Shown in pieces: positions 43,229 through 53,360 of a stretch of DNA of 64,000 nt. Both the position numbers and the translations under genes were made by a program. Under the pieces are notes generated by a model. It was not told the origin of the DNA and made no database searches. It was given only the letters and a program-made list of their open reading frames with translations. Position 1 is the stretch's first letter, and each line of letters begins with the position of its first letter. The DNA comes from Lewinellaceae bacterium (GTDB lineage Bacteria; Bacteroidota; Bacteroidia; Chitinophagales; Saprospiraceae). The stretch is from contig JADJFA010000024.1 of NCBI GenBank assembly GCA_016708875.1, positions 16,182 through 80,181 on the forward strand, read 5' to 3'.

Positions 43229-46200
43229 TTATCTCCCCACCACCACCTTAAACGCCTTTCTATCTCCATCGGCCTCTACCCACAACACATACACCCCGTT
43301 GGGCAAATGCGAGGTGTCAAAAAAGAAGGCCGATTGTGCCCCTATTTGGGTTGCTATGTTTCGTCCCGACAAATCAGCAAGTTGAAGGCGAAGGGTTCGC
43401 CCCTCCTTCGCCCCCGCCTGCCAAGCCTTGGCGGGCAGGAAGGCTTCGGCGGGTAAAACATAAACCCCCAATTCATCCGTAGCAGGATTTGGCAGGATCT
43501 GAACGCCCAACTCGGAAAAAACATCCTTCACTCCAACGGCAATGAGCTGAATCACCAGCACTGTGCTACACCCGTTCCCGCCTGTTACAGTAACGGTGTA
43601 CGTTCCGTTCACCAGCCCAAAAACATCCTCCGTGGTACTGCCATTGCTCCAAACAAAATTAATAGGCGCTTGTCCGCCCAACACCAACAAATCAATGTAT
43701 CCATCGGCAGCACCGGTGCACCGACTCTTCATTACTAAGTGCCAAAACTTCCAACCCTGGGGCTACGGTGATCGTGCTTATAGTTTCGCAGTCCATTGCA
43801 TCAGTCACCGTTACCGTTACCGTGCCAGAGAAGCCATTGGGCAACTGCACGCTTTGCCCTGAACCGCCTATAGACCAATTATACGCATAAGGTTCAATTC
43901 CTCCTGAGGCATTGGCTATCAAGATCCTGCCTTCCGGATTGCAGGGATTGCCCCCAAACGTTACATTCACGGAAAGATCCATGCCGCTTTGGAGCATTAC
44001 ATTCACACAACTGGTGGAAGTGCAGCCATTTGGCCCGGACACTGTCAGGCAATATGTGCCCGGTTCTGTGACCATTGGATTTTGTAAATCACTCGTCCAC
44101 CCTCCAAATCCAGACCAGAAGTAACTTGCATTCTGCACATTGGAATTCCCAAGCAATTGTACTGTAGGGTGTGTGCAACTCAGTATAAGGCCGTCGTGGG
44201 TAATGGACGCACCAGGTGGTGTGTAATCCTGTTGCACCGTGATGTTGTAATCTTTGGAACAGCCATTGGCCGTTGAAGAAACATTAAAAACCGACGAGAC
44301 TTGCAGCGCAATGATTTGCCCGGGAAACACCTCCATACCATTGAAAAAATAATGAACGTTGGCAGGAGCGTCAGGCACGGTAAATTCGATAATCGGGGTG
44401 GAACAATTGTACGATATATTTCCCGGTAAATTTATTTGCGGCAGCAATGTGTCCAGGTAAACCGTTGCATAAGCCGCTGTGGTACACCCATTTGGAGCCG
44501 TAACCACCACTGTATATACGCCGCCTTCCGTGGCCGTAAAACCACTGTGCAATTGGCCATTGGGCTTATACCATTGCACTGAGCTATTCACGGGGGTAAA
44601 ATTCGTGCCCAAAGTCAGGGAGGTAACATTGCAATTCAAAAAACCACCCAAAGCAATGGCGGTCGGTCCTGTGCCGGGCACAAAAATGACCGATTTTGGC
44701 GCGCCTGTGCTCGAATTGTAAAACGCTCCACCACCCGGTGTAACCTCCAATTTTACCGCACGAACCGAGTAATACAAAGTATCGGCCACCGGCGATAAGT
44801 CTTCCCAGGAGGTTTGAAAAATCAAGTCCGGGGTCACTCGCAGATATGGTCCGTCGAGACTGAACGAACGATAAACCAAGTACGCATTCACCTCTGAATC
44901 AGGCGAAGCGGTCCAGTGCAGGTTGACTCTGTTACAGTTGGAAGTGAGCGTCACATTGCCAGCAGGTGGAACAACTTTTGCCCGCAAAGTAGGGTCGCCG
45001 AGCAGCGCGATATGCGTGCCGCTTTCGCCATTGGAATCGCCATAGGCGGTGTTGTATTGCGCATTTTGGGTTTCTTTCAGGCAATAGCCGATGGTTTCGC
45101 CTGAAGCCAGGCCATGCTGCATCCAATGCGGACGACCTGCCCAACTGACGGTCAATACACTGCCTTTGGAGGCCAACAAAGCGGGCAAAAGTGGGTTTGT
45201 TTCAAAATCCCAATCGCCAAAATAATCGCCGTACAAATTGGCAAACACGGTTCGAATCGAGTCCGTCGCAAAGTTGGCCGAAGTGCCTATGCCGTCGGCA
45301 CTTGAGTAGCTTCCGTTTGCACCTGCTCCATAACCCAACAGGTGGCGCTGGGGATTGCGGAATTCACCAGGTGTTACATTCCACTCCCCGACCAGCGGAA
45401 TTGCATTGCGGTAACCATCGGCAGCGAAAGCCTCACCACCCGACCAGCCAAGATGATCATCTACCAGTGCCTGATTGGGTACTTTGTACTGACCAGTGCG
45501 CCAGAGGTGGTTTTTCCATAAATATTTTCGAAGCAATTCTACTGGGTTTGCGCCAAAGGTGGCGGCAGAAAGTCGGCGGAAATCCAGTCTTCCTACTGGG
45601 AGTTCAACAGCAGATGGCAAGGTGTTTTGGTCAAATTTCCCATCACCCGGCACATTTCTGTTGGCCAGGCGAGCTGTGTTTGGAATATTCACCGAATTGT
45701 CGGTCCAGGTACCGTTTACATCGCCATAGAATGCATCGCTGGGCCAGGCGCCAACGTGATCACTTTTAGTATCCCAGGCCATGCTGCCTGAATACGGAAT
45801 AGGCACATTGCCCATGAGGAGTACAGCTTTCACGTTTGTTGGGTCGGCATTGTATGCGGACATAATCTGGTTTTTCACCCATTGCACAGTGGTGAATGGG
45901 CCTGTTTTAAAAGGTACCGGTTGCCAGCCTTCACCGCGCAGGTCGTTTTTGAAAAAAATCAGATCTGCACCCAATTCGTCGGCGGTGGTGGAATCAATAA
46001 ACACCAGGATTTTCCCCCGATTGTCCACCACAGGCTTGAAAAAACTTGCGAAAGCATAGCCGTTGGCGGTTACATTGCCCGTTTTTCGCTCTACGGCATA
46101 TTCATAGGTTTCATTTTGGTCGAGGCCGTTGTCAAAATGGCCGTTTAAAGAAGTGTTGGTAATGTTTACGAGTTCAACCCATGTATCGCCCGCAGATCCT

Positions 46201-46376
46201 TTCACGCGTCGGCGAAGAATGATATCGGAAGGAGTCGGGTTGGCCCAAGTAAGAAATACAGCAGGGGGATTCAGCCCGGCATTGAGTTGCAGAGGCACCA
46301 CCAGGTCCTGCGGGGTTTGAGCAAAAAGAATGGCGGGGAGCAAAAAAGAGCAGAGTAAAGTAATGTATCGGGACAT
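43229..46376 (-). CDS. C25-peptidase-like secreted protein with SprB repeats and T9SS domain, one frameshift
   Basis: The upstream frame (ATG 46376, signal peptide MSRYITLLCSFLLPAILFA) and the downstream frame join near 43715-43730 after removing one base; total 1,048 residues. Residues about 110-450 (LIFFKNDLRGEGW...VKAVLLMGNVPIPYSG...SDAFYGDVNGTW...LPVGRLDFRRL...HIALLGDPTLR) follow the gingipain/C25 peptidase layout, but the catalytic GHG is not seen, so it may be inactive. A fibronectin-like domain (NRVNLHWTASPDSEVNAYLVYRS), Ig/PKD-like segments and SprB repeats (RCTGAADGYIDLLVLGG) follow, then the T9SS domain. The T9SS domain carries an in-frame palindromic repeat (43413-43453). Confidence 0.65.
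43413..43453 (-). repeat. CCCGCC palindrome inserted in frame in a T9SS domain
   Basis: CCCGCC (43413-43418) pairs with GGCGGG (43448-43453), with CCTGCCAAGCCTTGG...GGCAGG nested. It encodes about PAEAFLPAKAWQAGA, residues foreign to the sorting domain. A related element lies at 60228-60253. Confidence 0.65.
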
Positions 46377-46423
46377 GGGATGTAGCGTTAGAGATTAAAT
46401 TGTAGAGCAAAAATAGGGGAGTT

Positions 46424-46515
46424 GATCGGGAAATTGAGATATGAGGATATTAGCATATTGGAAGGATTGTGGATTTTGGCAATCCTATATCCTAATTTCT
46501 CAATTTCCCAACCAC
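46424..46515. repeat. GGGAAATTGAGATAT-word hairpin before ruvX
   Basis: GGGAAATTGAGATATGAGGA on the left faces TCCTAATTTCTCAATTTCCC on the right. It fills most of the divergent gap between the C25-like gene and ruvX. Confidence 0.8.
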
Positions 46516-46522
46516 TCTTTCC

Positions 46523-46530
46523 TACCTTTG
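46523..46530 (+). promoter_or_regulatory. -7 box TACCTTTG before ruvX
   Basis: It ends nine bases before the ATG at 46540, so the mRNA would have almost no leader. Confidence 0.5.
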
Positions 46531-46539
46531 CGCCCGCTT

Positions 46540-46959
46540 ATGGGCCGCATCCTCGCAATAGATTTTGGACTGAAACGCACGGGCATCGCTGTTACCGACC
46601 CCTTGAAAATCATCGCCAGCGCACTAGTTACAGTGCCAACACACGAAGTATTGGATTTTCTCCAAAACTATTGTGCCGCAGAAGATGTGGAACACTTCGT
46701 CCTTGGGCTTCCACTCCATGCCGACGGCAATCCCGCCCAAATAGCCCCTCAGGCCGATGCTTTTGCCGAACGGCTGCAAAAACTTTTCCCGGAAAAAAAA
46801 GTTATTCGGCAGGACGAGCGAAACACCTCCAATGACGCAAAAAAAATAATCCTCCACAGCGGTATCAAAAAACAAAAACGCCGTGATAAAACCCTTGTAG
46901 ATAAAATTGCCGCAGCACTCATTTTAGAGCAATACATGGAGGAAAACTATTGGAATTGA
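46540..46959 (+). CDS. ruvX: Putative Holliday junction resolvase RuvX/YqgF
   Basis: 139 residues from ATG 46540 (MGRILAIDFGLKRTGIAVTDP). The RNase H-fold signature AIDFGLKRTGIA with its catalytic Asp, the VLGLPLHADG segment and the C-terminal KTLVDKIAAALILEQYM (second Asp) are those of the YqgF family, which acts in pre-16S rRNA 5' processing and possibly recombination. The frame from 46441 would read through the upstream hairpin. It stands 184 bases before def. Confidence 0.9.
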   Translation: MGRILAIDFGLKRTGIAVTDPLKIIASALVTVPTHEVLDFLQNYCAAEDVEHFVLGLPLHADGNPAQIAPQADAFAERLQKLFPEKKVIRQDERNTSNDAKKIILHSGIKKQKRRDKTLVDKIAAALILEQYMEENYWN

Positions 46960-47130
46960 TTCGATTGATAGGATTGGGATTGATTCGATTCTTACGATTG
47001 GTTCGATTGATACTATTGTGGGATTTTTGCGAATCCATAATTGAAAACACAATCCAATCTGAGCGTAAATCCAATCGAGCCAATCCCACAATCATAAGAA
47101 TCGAATCAATCAAACCAATCCCACAATCGT
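46952..47130. repeat. GATTGATTCGATT-word hairpin between ruvX and def
   Basis: GATTGATTCGATTCTTACGA (left) and the complement around TAAGAATCGAATCAATC (right) pair nearly perfectly, flanked by looser copies. The left arm begins at the last codons of ruvX. It occupies the whole 184-base gap. Confidence 0.85.
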
Positions 47131-47143
47131 AACAATTGCAACA

Positions 47144-47716
47144 ATGCTACTCCCAGTTTATGCCTACGGGCAACCTGTTTTAAAAAAAGTATCGGTTCAA
47201 ATAGGCCCAGAATATCCTGATTTGCAGGAACTTATCGCCAATATGTGGGACACCATGTACCACGCCGATGGGGTGGGCATCGCGGCGCCACAAGTCGGTC
47301 ACGGCATCCGGCTTTTTGTGATTGATACCGAACAAGTGGATCGAAAAGAAGGGACGGAGGCACCGACTGACACCCCTTTCAAACAAGTGTTCATCAACGC
47401 TCAAATGCTGTCTGAAACGAGCAAACCCTGGACCTATGAAGAAGGCTGCCTGAGCATTCCTGATATTCGTGGGGACGTGGAGCGTCCCGAAGGAATCCGT
47501 ATCCGTTGGCAAGACGAAAAATTTCAAGAACACGAGGCGGAGTTTACTGGCATTAACGCCCGGGTTATCCTGCACGAGTACGACCATATTGAAGGCGTAC
47601 TTTTCACGGAACGGCTAAAACCCCTTAAAAAACGCCTCATTCAGCGGAGAATGGAGGCAATTAGAATAGGAAAGGTGAAGACAGATTATAAAATGAAGTT
47701 CTACAACGGGCGCTGA
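47144..47716 (+). CDS. def: Peptide deformylase
   Basis: 190 residues. All three motifs are present: GVGIAAPQVG, EGCLSIPDIRG (metal-binding Cys) and HEYDH (HExxH with two metal His). The enzyme removes the formyl group from new proteins. Length is normal for the Bacteroidota type; an insertion (DRKEGTEAPTDTPFK) lies between motifs 1 and 2. It reads in the same direction as ruvX. Confidence 0.95.
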   Translation: MLLPVYAYGQPVLKKVSVQIGPEYPDLQELIANMWDTMYHADGVGIAAPQVGHGIRLFVIDTEQVDRKEGTEAPTDTPFKQVFINAQMLSETSKPWTYEEGCLSIPDIRGDVERPEGIRIRWQDEKFQEHEAEFTGINARVILHEYDHIEGVLFTERLKPLKKRLIQRRMEAIRIGKVKTDYKMKFYNGR

Positions 47717-47793
47717 GAATAATGTCTCAGACCTTACAAGTTTTTGTTATGGTATAAAAGTTGCAGGCTGTGCTTTAAATACTCTCGCACATC

Positions 47794-48456
47794 ATGCTCC
47801 GCCATCTTGATATCCTTGTCGCCGACCACAACCCCATATTTGTAGAGGGGCTTCGGTCTCTGTTGTCCAATACTGGCGACGAGCGCTTTTCATACCATAT
47901 AAAAGGGGTTGCGAACAACGGGCTACAAGTCGCAGAATACCTGGGCAACTCTCAGCCAGACCTTTTTTTGCTCGACCCTGACCTGCCTGAGGCCGAAGCG
48001 CTAAAAATCGTTTCATCGGTCAAGCAAAACAGCGCGAAAACCCGCATCCTCATCCTGAACGGCTCGGGCGACCCAGCCCATATCCAGGCTGCTTTCAGAG
48101 CAGGCGCAGATGGCTACATGCTCAAATCAGGCTCAGAGGATGAACTTTTATTGGCGGTTGGAGAATTGGCTGAAGGCCGCACCTTCGTCGGACGGGGATT
48201 GATGCCAACGGAATCGCAAAACAATCACAGTACGCTTTCGCCCGATCTTCGTTTTGCCCAAAAAAGTGGCCTAACACGACGTGAAATGGAGATTATGAAA
48301 CTTATCGGGCAGGCATTGACGAACAAAGAAATTTCCGAGCGCATTTTCATAAGTGATCAGACAGCCAGTGTGCACCGTAAAAACATAATGCGGAAACTAG
48401 GCGTAAACAGTACCGGGGCACTCATTAAAATGGCTTTTGAGAATCATTTGGTCTAG
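47794..48456 (+). CDS. NarL/FixJ-type response regulator
   Basis: 220 residues. A receiver domain (about 5-125) with the acidic pocket VADHNP, phospho-acceptor Asp in LFLLDPDLP and the conserved Lys in YMLKSGSEDELL is followed by a LuxR-type HTH (about 155-215: LTRREMEIMKLIGQALTNKEISERIFISDQTASVHRKNIMRKLG). No histidine kinase gene is adjacent, so its signal is unknown. It precedes the promoter region of the large HYR/dockerin gene. Confidence 0.88.
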   Translation: MLRHLDILVADHNPIFVEGLRSLLSNTGDERFSYHIKGVANNGLQVAEYLGNSQPDLFLLDPDLPEAEALKIVSSVKQNSAKTRILILNGSGDPAHIQAAFRAGADGYMLKSGSEDELLLAVGELAEGRTFVGRGLMPTESQNNHSTLSPDLRFAQKSGLTRREMEIMKLIGQALTNKEISERIFISDQTASVHRKNIMRKLGVNSTGALIKMAFENHLV

Positions 48457-48479
48457 GATGGCAGTAGTCAAAAAAACTG

Positions 48480-48509
48480 TTGGTAACTATCGGCAAAATT
48501 GTATTTTTG
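48480..48509 (+). promoter_or_regulatory. Promoter TTG-N19-TATTTTTG
   Basis: TTG at 48480 and TATTTTTG at 48502-48509 fit the Bacteroidota -33/-7 consensus with 19-base spacing. It lies between the response regulator and the HYR/dockerin gene. Confidence 0.5.
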
Positions 48510-48645
48510 CCCGTTCGTCCATCCTTGCTTTCTGGGCATTTAGCCCATCTTTGCATTAAATTAACCTTCTTGCGGTAACCAATGTCCTTATTGGGCATTG
48601 TTTTTGTAACGATGTATGTCAGTTAGCAAGCTTTCTGAAGAAAAG

Positions 48646-48678
48646 TTTGCTGCACTCATTACGTCTTTTCTAACTTTG
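48646..48678 (+). promoter_or_regulatory. Promoter TTTG-N21-TAACTTTG
   Basis: TTTG (48646-48649) and TAACTTTG (48671-48678) match both consensus boxes exactly. The start site would lie near 48685, about 80 bases before the ATG at 48768. Confidence 0.65.
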
Positions 48679-48767
48679 TCGCGCTAGGCGAGAACCCTTT
48701 GAAAAGGTACAATTCAATTCAAAGAAGCACATTCAAACGATTACATTTTCTCTTAATCTTTTTACTC

Positions 48768-51700
48768 ATGAAAAAAGCGAACTCTACACTCTTTTTTAAT
48801 CTAATGGGATGGACGCTGGCACTGGCTTTATCGCTTTCAGCCAACAATGTCACGACCGCCCAGTGCACCATGATTTGCAATGATCTGGTGCAAATTTCAC
48901 TTGACCAAGATTGCGAAGTGGAACTTTTGCCCGACATGATTTTGGAAGGCTATAGCTGTCCGAACGGGAATTTTCAGGTTCAGGCAAAAATCAGTGGCGG
49001 ATGGACTCCTGCCTCTGGAAACTTCGTGGCCACCTCCGCGCATATCAACCTCACCCTTGAGGTTCGTGTGAGAGACCTTAATTCAGGCAATAGCTGCTGG
49101 GGGTATGCGCACATAGAGGACAAACTCGCGCCCCTACTGGAATGTGAGGATATTTTCCTAAACTGTGCTATTACTGAATATTCGCCAGCCTATTTGCTCG
49201 ACGTACTCAATATTTCAGAGGCCTATCCATTGGTTGACGAAAACTGCACTTCTACCACCCTGACACACATTGACACCTGGTTTGACCTTGCCTGCGGTGG
49301 CAGCATCAACGGCAACACTGACATCAGTGCGTATGTACTTCGCAAATGGACGGCTGTTGACGAAAGCGGCAACTCGGCAACTTGCAATCAATATATCTAT
49401 TTCGAGCGTCGTCATGGTGTGGATGTCTTTTTCCCTGCTGACCTCACGGTGGATTGCACAGACCCCACCACCAATCCTTCTGAAACGGGCGTGCCCTATG
49501 TGTTGGATTTTGGCGTTCAATTCCCAGTTTGGCCGAACGGCACCTTTTGCGAACTCAATGCTACTTTTAATGATTTGAGGCTGAATATTTGTGACGGGAC
49601 CTACAAAATACTGCGTACATGGACGGTCTACGACTGGTGTTTGCCTACCGGGCCATCGAATCCACTGACCCACATACAAATCATCAAGGTGGAGGACAAT
49701 CAAGGCCCTGAGCTGGATTGTCCGGAAGACATGACCGTAGGCACCAACGCAAATGATTGCCAACTTGATTTCGATCTCCCTGATGTGATCGTGACGGACA
49801 ATTGTTCACGCCTTAAATCCATTGAAGCCCAATGGCAGGATTATAACGGAATTTGGCAGTCAACCTACGGCACTTTTACCACTTTCCCAGGCAACAACCT
49901 CTGGAATCGCGACACACTCGCTGTGTTGGGCTATGCTGACAACCTCGGCATTGGAGTAACCCCGGTGAAGTATATTATCAAAGATGATTGCGGCAATGTT
50001 ACCATGTGCTTCTTTGATGTGACGGTGGAAGACGGCACCCCCCCTACCGTGGCTTGCGACCAAACCACCAAGGTCGGTTTGAGCGTAGACGGTATGGCAT
50101 TTGTGAACGCTACTACGTTTGATGATGGCTCTTACGACAACTGTTCTCCGGTCTATTTCAAAGCCCGCCGGATGAACCCGAACGGATGCCAGGACGATAG
50201 TCAGTTTCACGACCAGGTAAAATTCTGCTGCGAAGATATTGGTGACACCATTCAGGTAATTCTCAGGGTGTACGACGTGCCTGTTCCTACAGGCTCTGTT
50301 GACCTTGACTATGAAGAATGGCACTCCAATGACTGTATGATATTCGTGTTGGTGGAAGATAAAATCAAACCCACTTGTACCGCACCCAATCATGTCACGG
50401 TAAACTGCGAAAGTTTTGATCCAAGCCTTTGGGCTTACGGAAAAGCGCAGGTATCTGACAACTGCTGCCTCGACAGCTCCCTAGTGTACCAGGGCCAGAT
50501 TGGCTTGACGCATACGGCCAACTATTCGTTGTTCGATACTGTCTGTAATAAAGGGCACCATCACTCGGACCTTCCGCTCGTGGGACTGTTACGGCCAGAG
50601 CAGCCAGTGCACACAGCGTGTTGTGGTTACATACAACCAAAATTACTTCATCAAATTCCCGAACGATGCAATCGTAACCATGTGCAACGGTTCAGGTTTA
50701 TATGGAGAGCCGAGCTTCTTCGGCAAGGATTGTGAGTTGTTGGGCGTCTCATTCGTAGACGAAGTCTTCACAGTAGTGCCCGATGCTTGTTTCAAAATCG
50801 AGCGGACTTGGCAAATAATCAACTGGTGTACTTATAACCCGAATGCGCCTTGTATCTACGTTCCCAACCCGAATCCGAACGCGATTACGAACCATCCGAC
50901 CAACCTTCCCGGCCCGACTGTTTCCGCTTGCGGAACTCTTGCGCCCTGGGCGCCAACGGTTGTGAGGATTGATCCTAGTGATCCAACAACGACAAATTTT
51001 TGCACGTTTTGGGACAAAGACGCAAACTGCTACCGATACAAACAGATTATTAAAATTATTGACGGACAAGCGCCTACGGGTACTTATGTCGTGCCTGACT
51101 GTTCGAACCAGAACTGGCTGACCGCCAATAATAATCTCATTTGGAACGAATCCTACTGGTGGGACAATGGTCTTCAGATACATGACCTTTGTGAGGAGCC
51201 TACAGACCTCTGCATCACGGCTACGGATGCCTGCTCGGGCACGAACATCAATATCGAGTACCTGTTATTCCTTGACCTTGATGGCGATAATATCATGGAG
51301 ACTGTTGTCAACTCCGTGAACACCGGCATTGCGGCACCCATTGGGGAAGGTTGGAACACCGTTCGGTACAACAACCTGAACACGCCAAACTTCGCTGGTG
51401 GTACCCTGCGTCAATTTGACGAGCGACTTGTACCTAACAACCAAAAATGGGGCTTTGCTATTCAGGAAACAATAAATGGCAACAATAAAATAGCCTGTGT
51501 ACGCTGGAACACTCAACAGCAGCAAAATTCTTATGTAGTGCCTGAGCTACCCCATGGTACCCACAAGATCAAGTGGTTTATTACCGATGGTTGCGGCAAC
51601 AACAAGGAATACGAATACACCTTTACTGTGAGGGATTGCAAGCCTCCTACCGTGGTTTGTCTCAACGGACTTTCTGTCAACATTATGCCTACTGGCATGA

Positions 51701-53198
51701 TTACGCTTTGGGCATCTGACTTCCTTCAATACACTGAAGACAACTGCACGCCCACTGGCCAGATCAAGATTGGTGTACGCAAATGCGGTACTGGTACAGG
51801 CTTCCCGGTTGATGGCAACGGCAATCCAATCACTTCGGTGACTTTCGACTGTACAGAACTCGGTACACGGTGCGTAGAACTTTGGGCCATTGATGCTGAA
51901 GGCAATGCAGACTACTGCGAAACCTTCCTTATAGTCCAAGATAACCTCGGCTCTTGCAGTGGCAACCCGATACCCATTGTTGCTGGCGCATTAAAGACTG
52001 AAGTAGATGAGGGTGTAGAAGAAGCCAATGTCGTGCTCTATGGAACACTGCCTACCGGAGTTCCCGCACCAACGGTATCAGATCTCACTGATAATCTGGG
52101 AAGTTTCATGTTTGTCAATGCTTTACCTCTTGGCGCTGACTACGTAATTGCTCCGGAGAAAGACGACAACCCGCTCAACGGTGTAACTACCTACGACCTT
52201 GTTTTGATCTCCAAACACATCCTGGGTATTGAGCCTTTTGACAGCCCATACAAGATGATTGCTGCCGATGCAAACAAAAGTGGTAGTATCACGAGCTTCG
52301 ACATTGTTGAATTCCGCAAACTCATTCTGGGCATTTACAGTGAAATGCCGAGCAACACCTCCTGGCGTTTTGTGGACAAATATTATACTTTCCCGAACCT
52401 GCTCAATCCATTCCAAGAGCTGTTCCCAGAAGCAAAATCTGTTCAGGACATGCAAATGGCGAACCTCAACGATGATTTTGTGGGAGTCAAAATCGGGGAC
52501 GTGAACAACTCGGTTGTTCCCAACTCGCTTGTTGGCGCAGACGATCGCAGTCTTGGCACCATTTACTTCGATGCCGACGACCGCAACGTGAAGGCAGGAG
52601 AAATTGTAGAAGTGAAAATGACGGCTTCTGAAAAAGTAGCTGGCTACCAATTCACAATGGACCTCAATGGCTTGGAAGCCCTTGAAGTACTGCCGGGCGA
52701 GAACATGGGCAGAGAAAACTTTGCCACGTTCGCCGATGCGATTACTTGTTCCGTGAATGCTGAAGCATCTGAATTTGCCTTCCGATTCCGTGCTACACGT
52801 TCCGGTCAATTGAGCCAAATGATCAGCCTTGGCAACAGCATCACGCGCACCGAAGGCTACGCCTTGACAAATAATGAATTGACTAAAAAAGACCTGGCAA
52901 TCCGCTTTAATTCCCCTACCGGAACGACCATCAGCGGTGCAGGGTTTGAATTGTTACAAAACGCTCCGAACCCGGCCAAAGGCTTTACGAACATTTCCTT
53001 CTATTTGCCAGCATCTACTGAAGCAACGCTGACCATCAGCAACTCAGAAGGCAAAGTGATCAAATTGATGAAAGCGAGTTTGCAAAAGGTTTCAACACCG
53101 TCACACTCCAGCGGGCAGAGTTAGAGGCTGGCCTCCTTTTCTATCAACTTGATACACCCACGAACAGTGCAACGAAGAAGATGATTGTAGTAGAATAA
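48768..53198 (+). CDS. 1,476-residue HYR-like / dockerin / T9SS surface protein, two frameshifts
   Basis: The start ATG 48768 (MKKANSTLFFNLMGWTLALALSLSANN) gives a signal peptide. An extra G in 50553-50555 and a missing A in 53084-53087 split it; correction gives ...CNKGTITRTFRSWDCYGQSSQCTQRVVVTYNQN... and a C-terminus ending ...SATKKMIVVE. About seven HYR-like or Ig-like units with D-N-C motifs and CSRT-type cysteines cover residues 60-1080. A CarboxypepD-type beta domain follows. Residues about 1133-1200 are a type I dockerin-like pair of Ca-binding loops (DADKNKSGSITSFDIVEFR type). Residues about 1275-1370 look cohesin-like (AGEIVEVKMTASEKVAGYQF), and the last about 85 are a T9SS domain. 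Binding or scaffold roles are inferred. Confidence 0.78.
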
Positions 53199-53204
53199 CT
53201 TCGT

Positions 53205-53263
53205 CTGACGACTCAAAGTCGTCTGACGAATAACGTACTGAATAAAAGTCGTCTGACGAATAG
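53205..53263. repeat. Direct repeats GTCGTCTGACGA
   Basis: The unit TCGTCTGACGA occurs three times (near 53201, 53219 and 53249), each with ACTC or ATA following. TCGTCTGACGA itself is an imperfect palindrome. Role unknown. Confidence 0.65.
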
Positions 53264-53271
53264 AATAGATA

Positions 53272-53314
53272 AGCGCGGTTCACGGGTCTTCCTCGTGAAC
53301 CGCGCTGCTTTTTG
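53272..53314 (+). terminator. Rho-independent terminator of the HYR/dockerin gene
   Basis: AGCGCGGTTCACG (53272-53284) pairs perfectly with CGTGAACCGCGCT (53294-53306), followed by GCTTTTT. Confidence 0.9.
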
Positions 53315-53330
53315 GAGCAATGCAATCCTG

Positions 53331-53338
53331 TACCTTTG
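53331..53338 (+). promoter_or_regulatory. -7 box TACCTTTG before the lipoprotein gene
   Basis: TACCTTTG lies 22 bases before the ATG at 53361; TTTTTGG 16 bases upstream may serve as -33 box, overlapping the terminator tail. Confidence 0.5.
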
Positions 53339-53360
53339 GGCAAATTTGAAATAAGGCAAC

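Noticed and set aside
53205..53263. Attachment site or integron-like site from the GTCGTCTGACGA repeats
   Set aside because: Only three imperfect copies next to a terminator, no recombinase, and no gene cassette around them.
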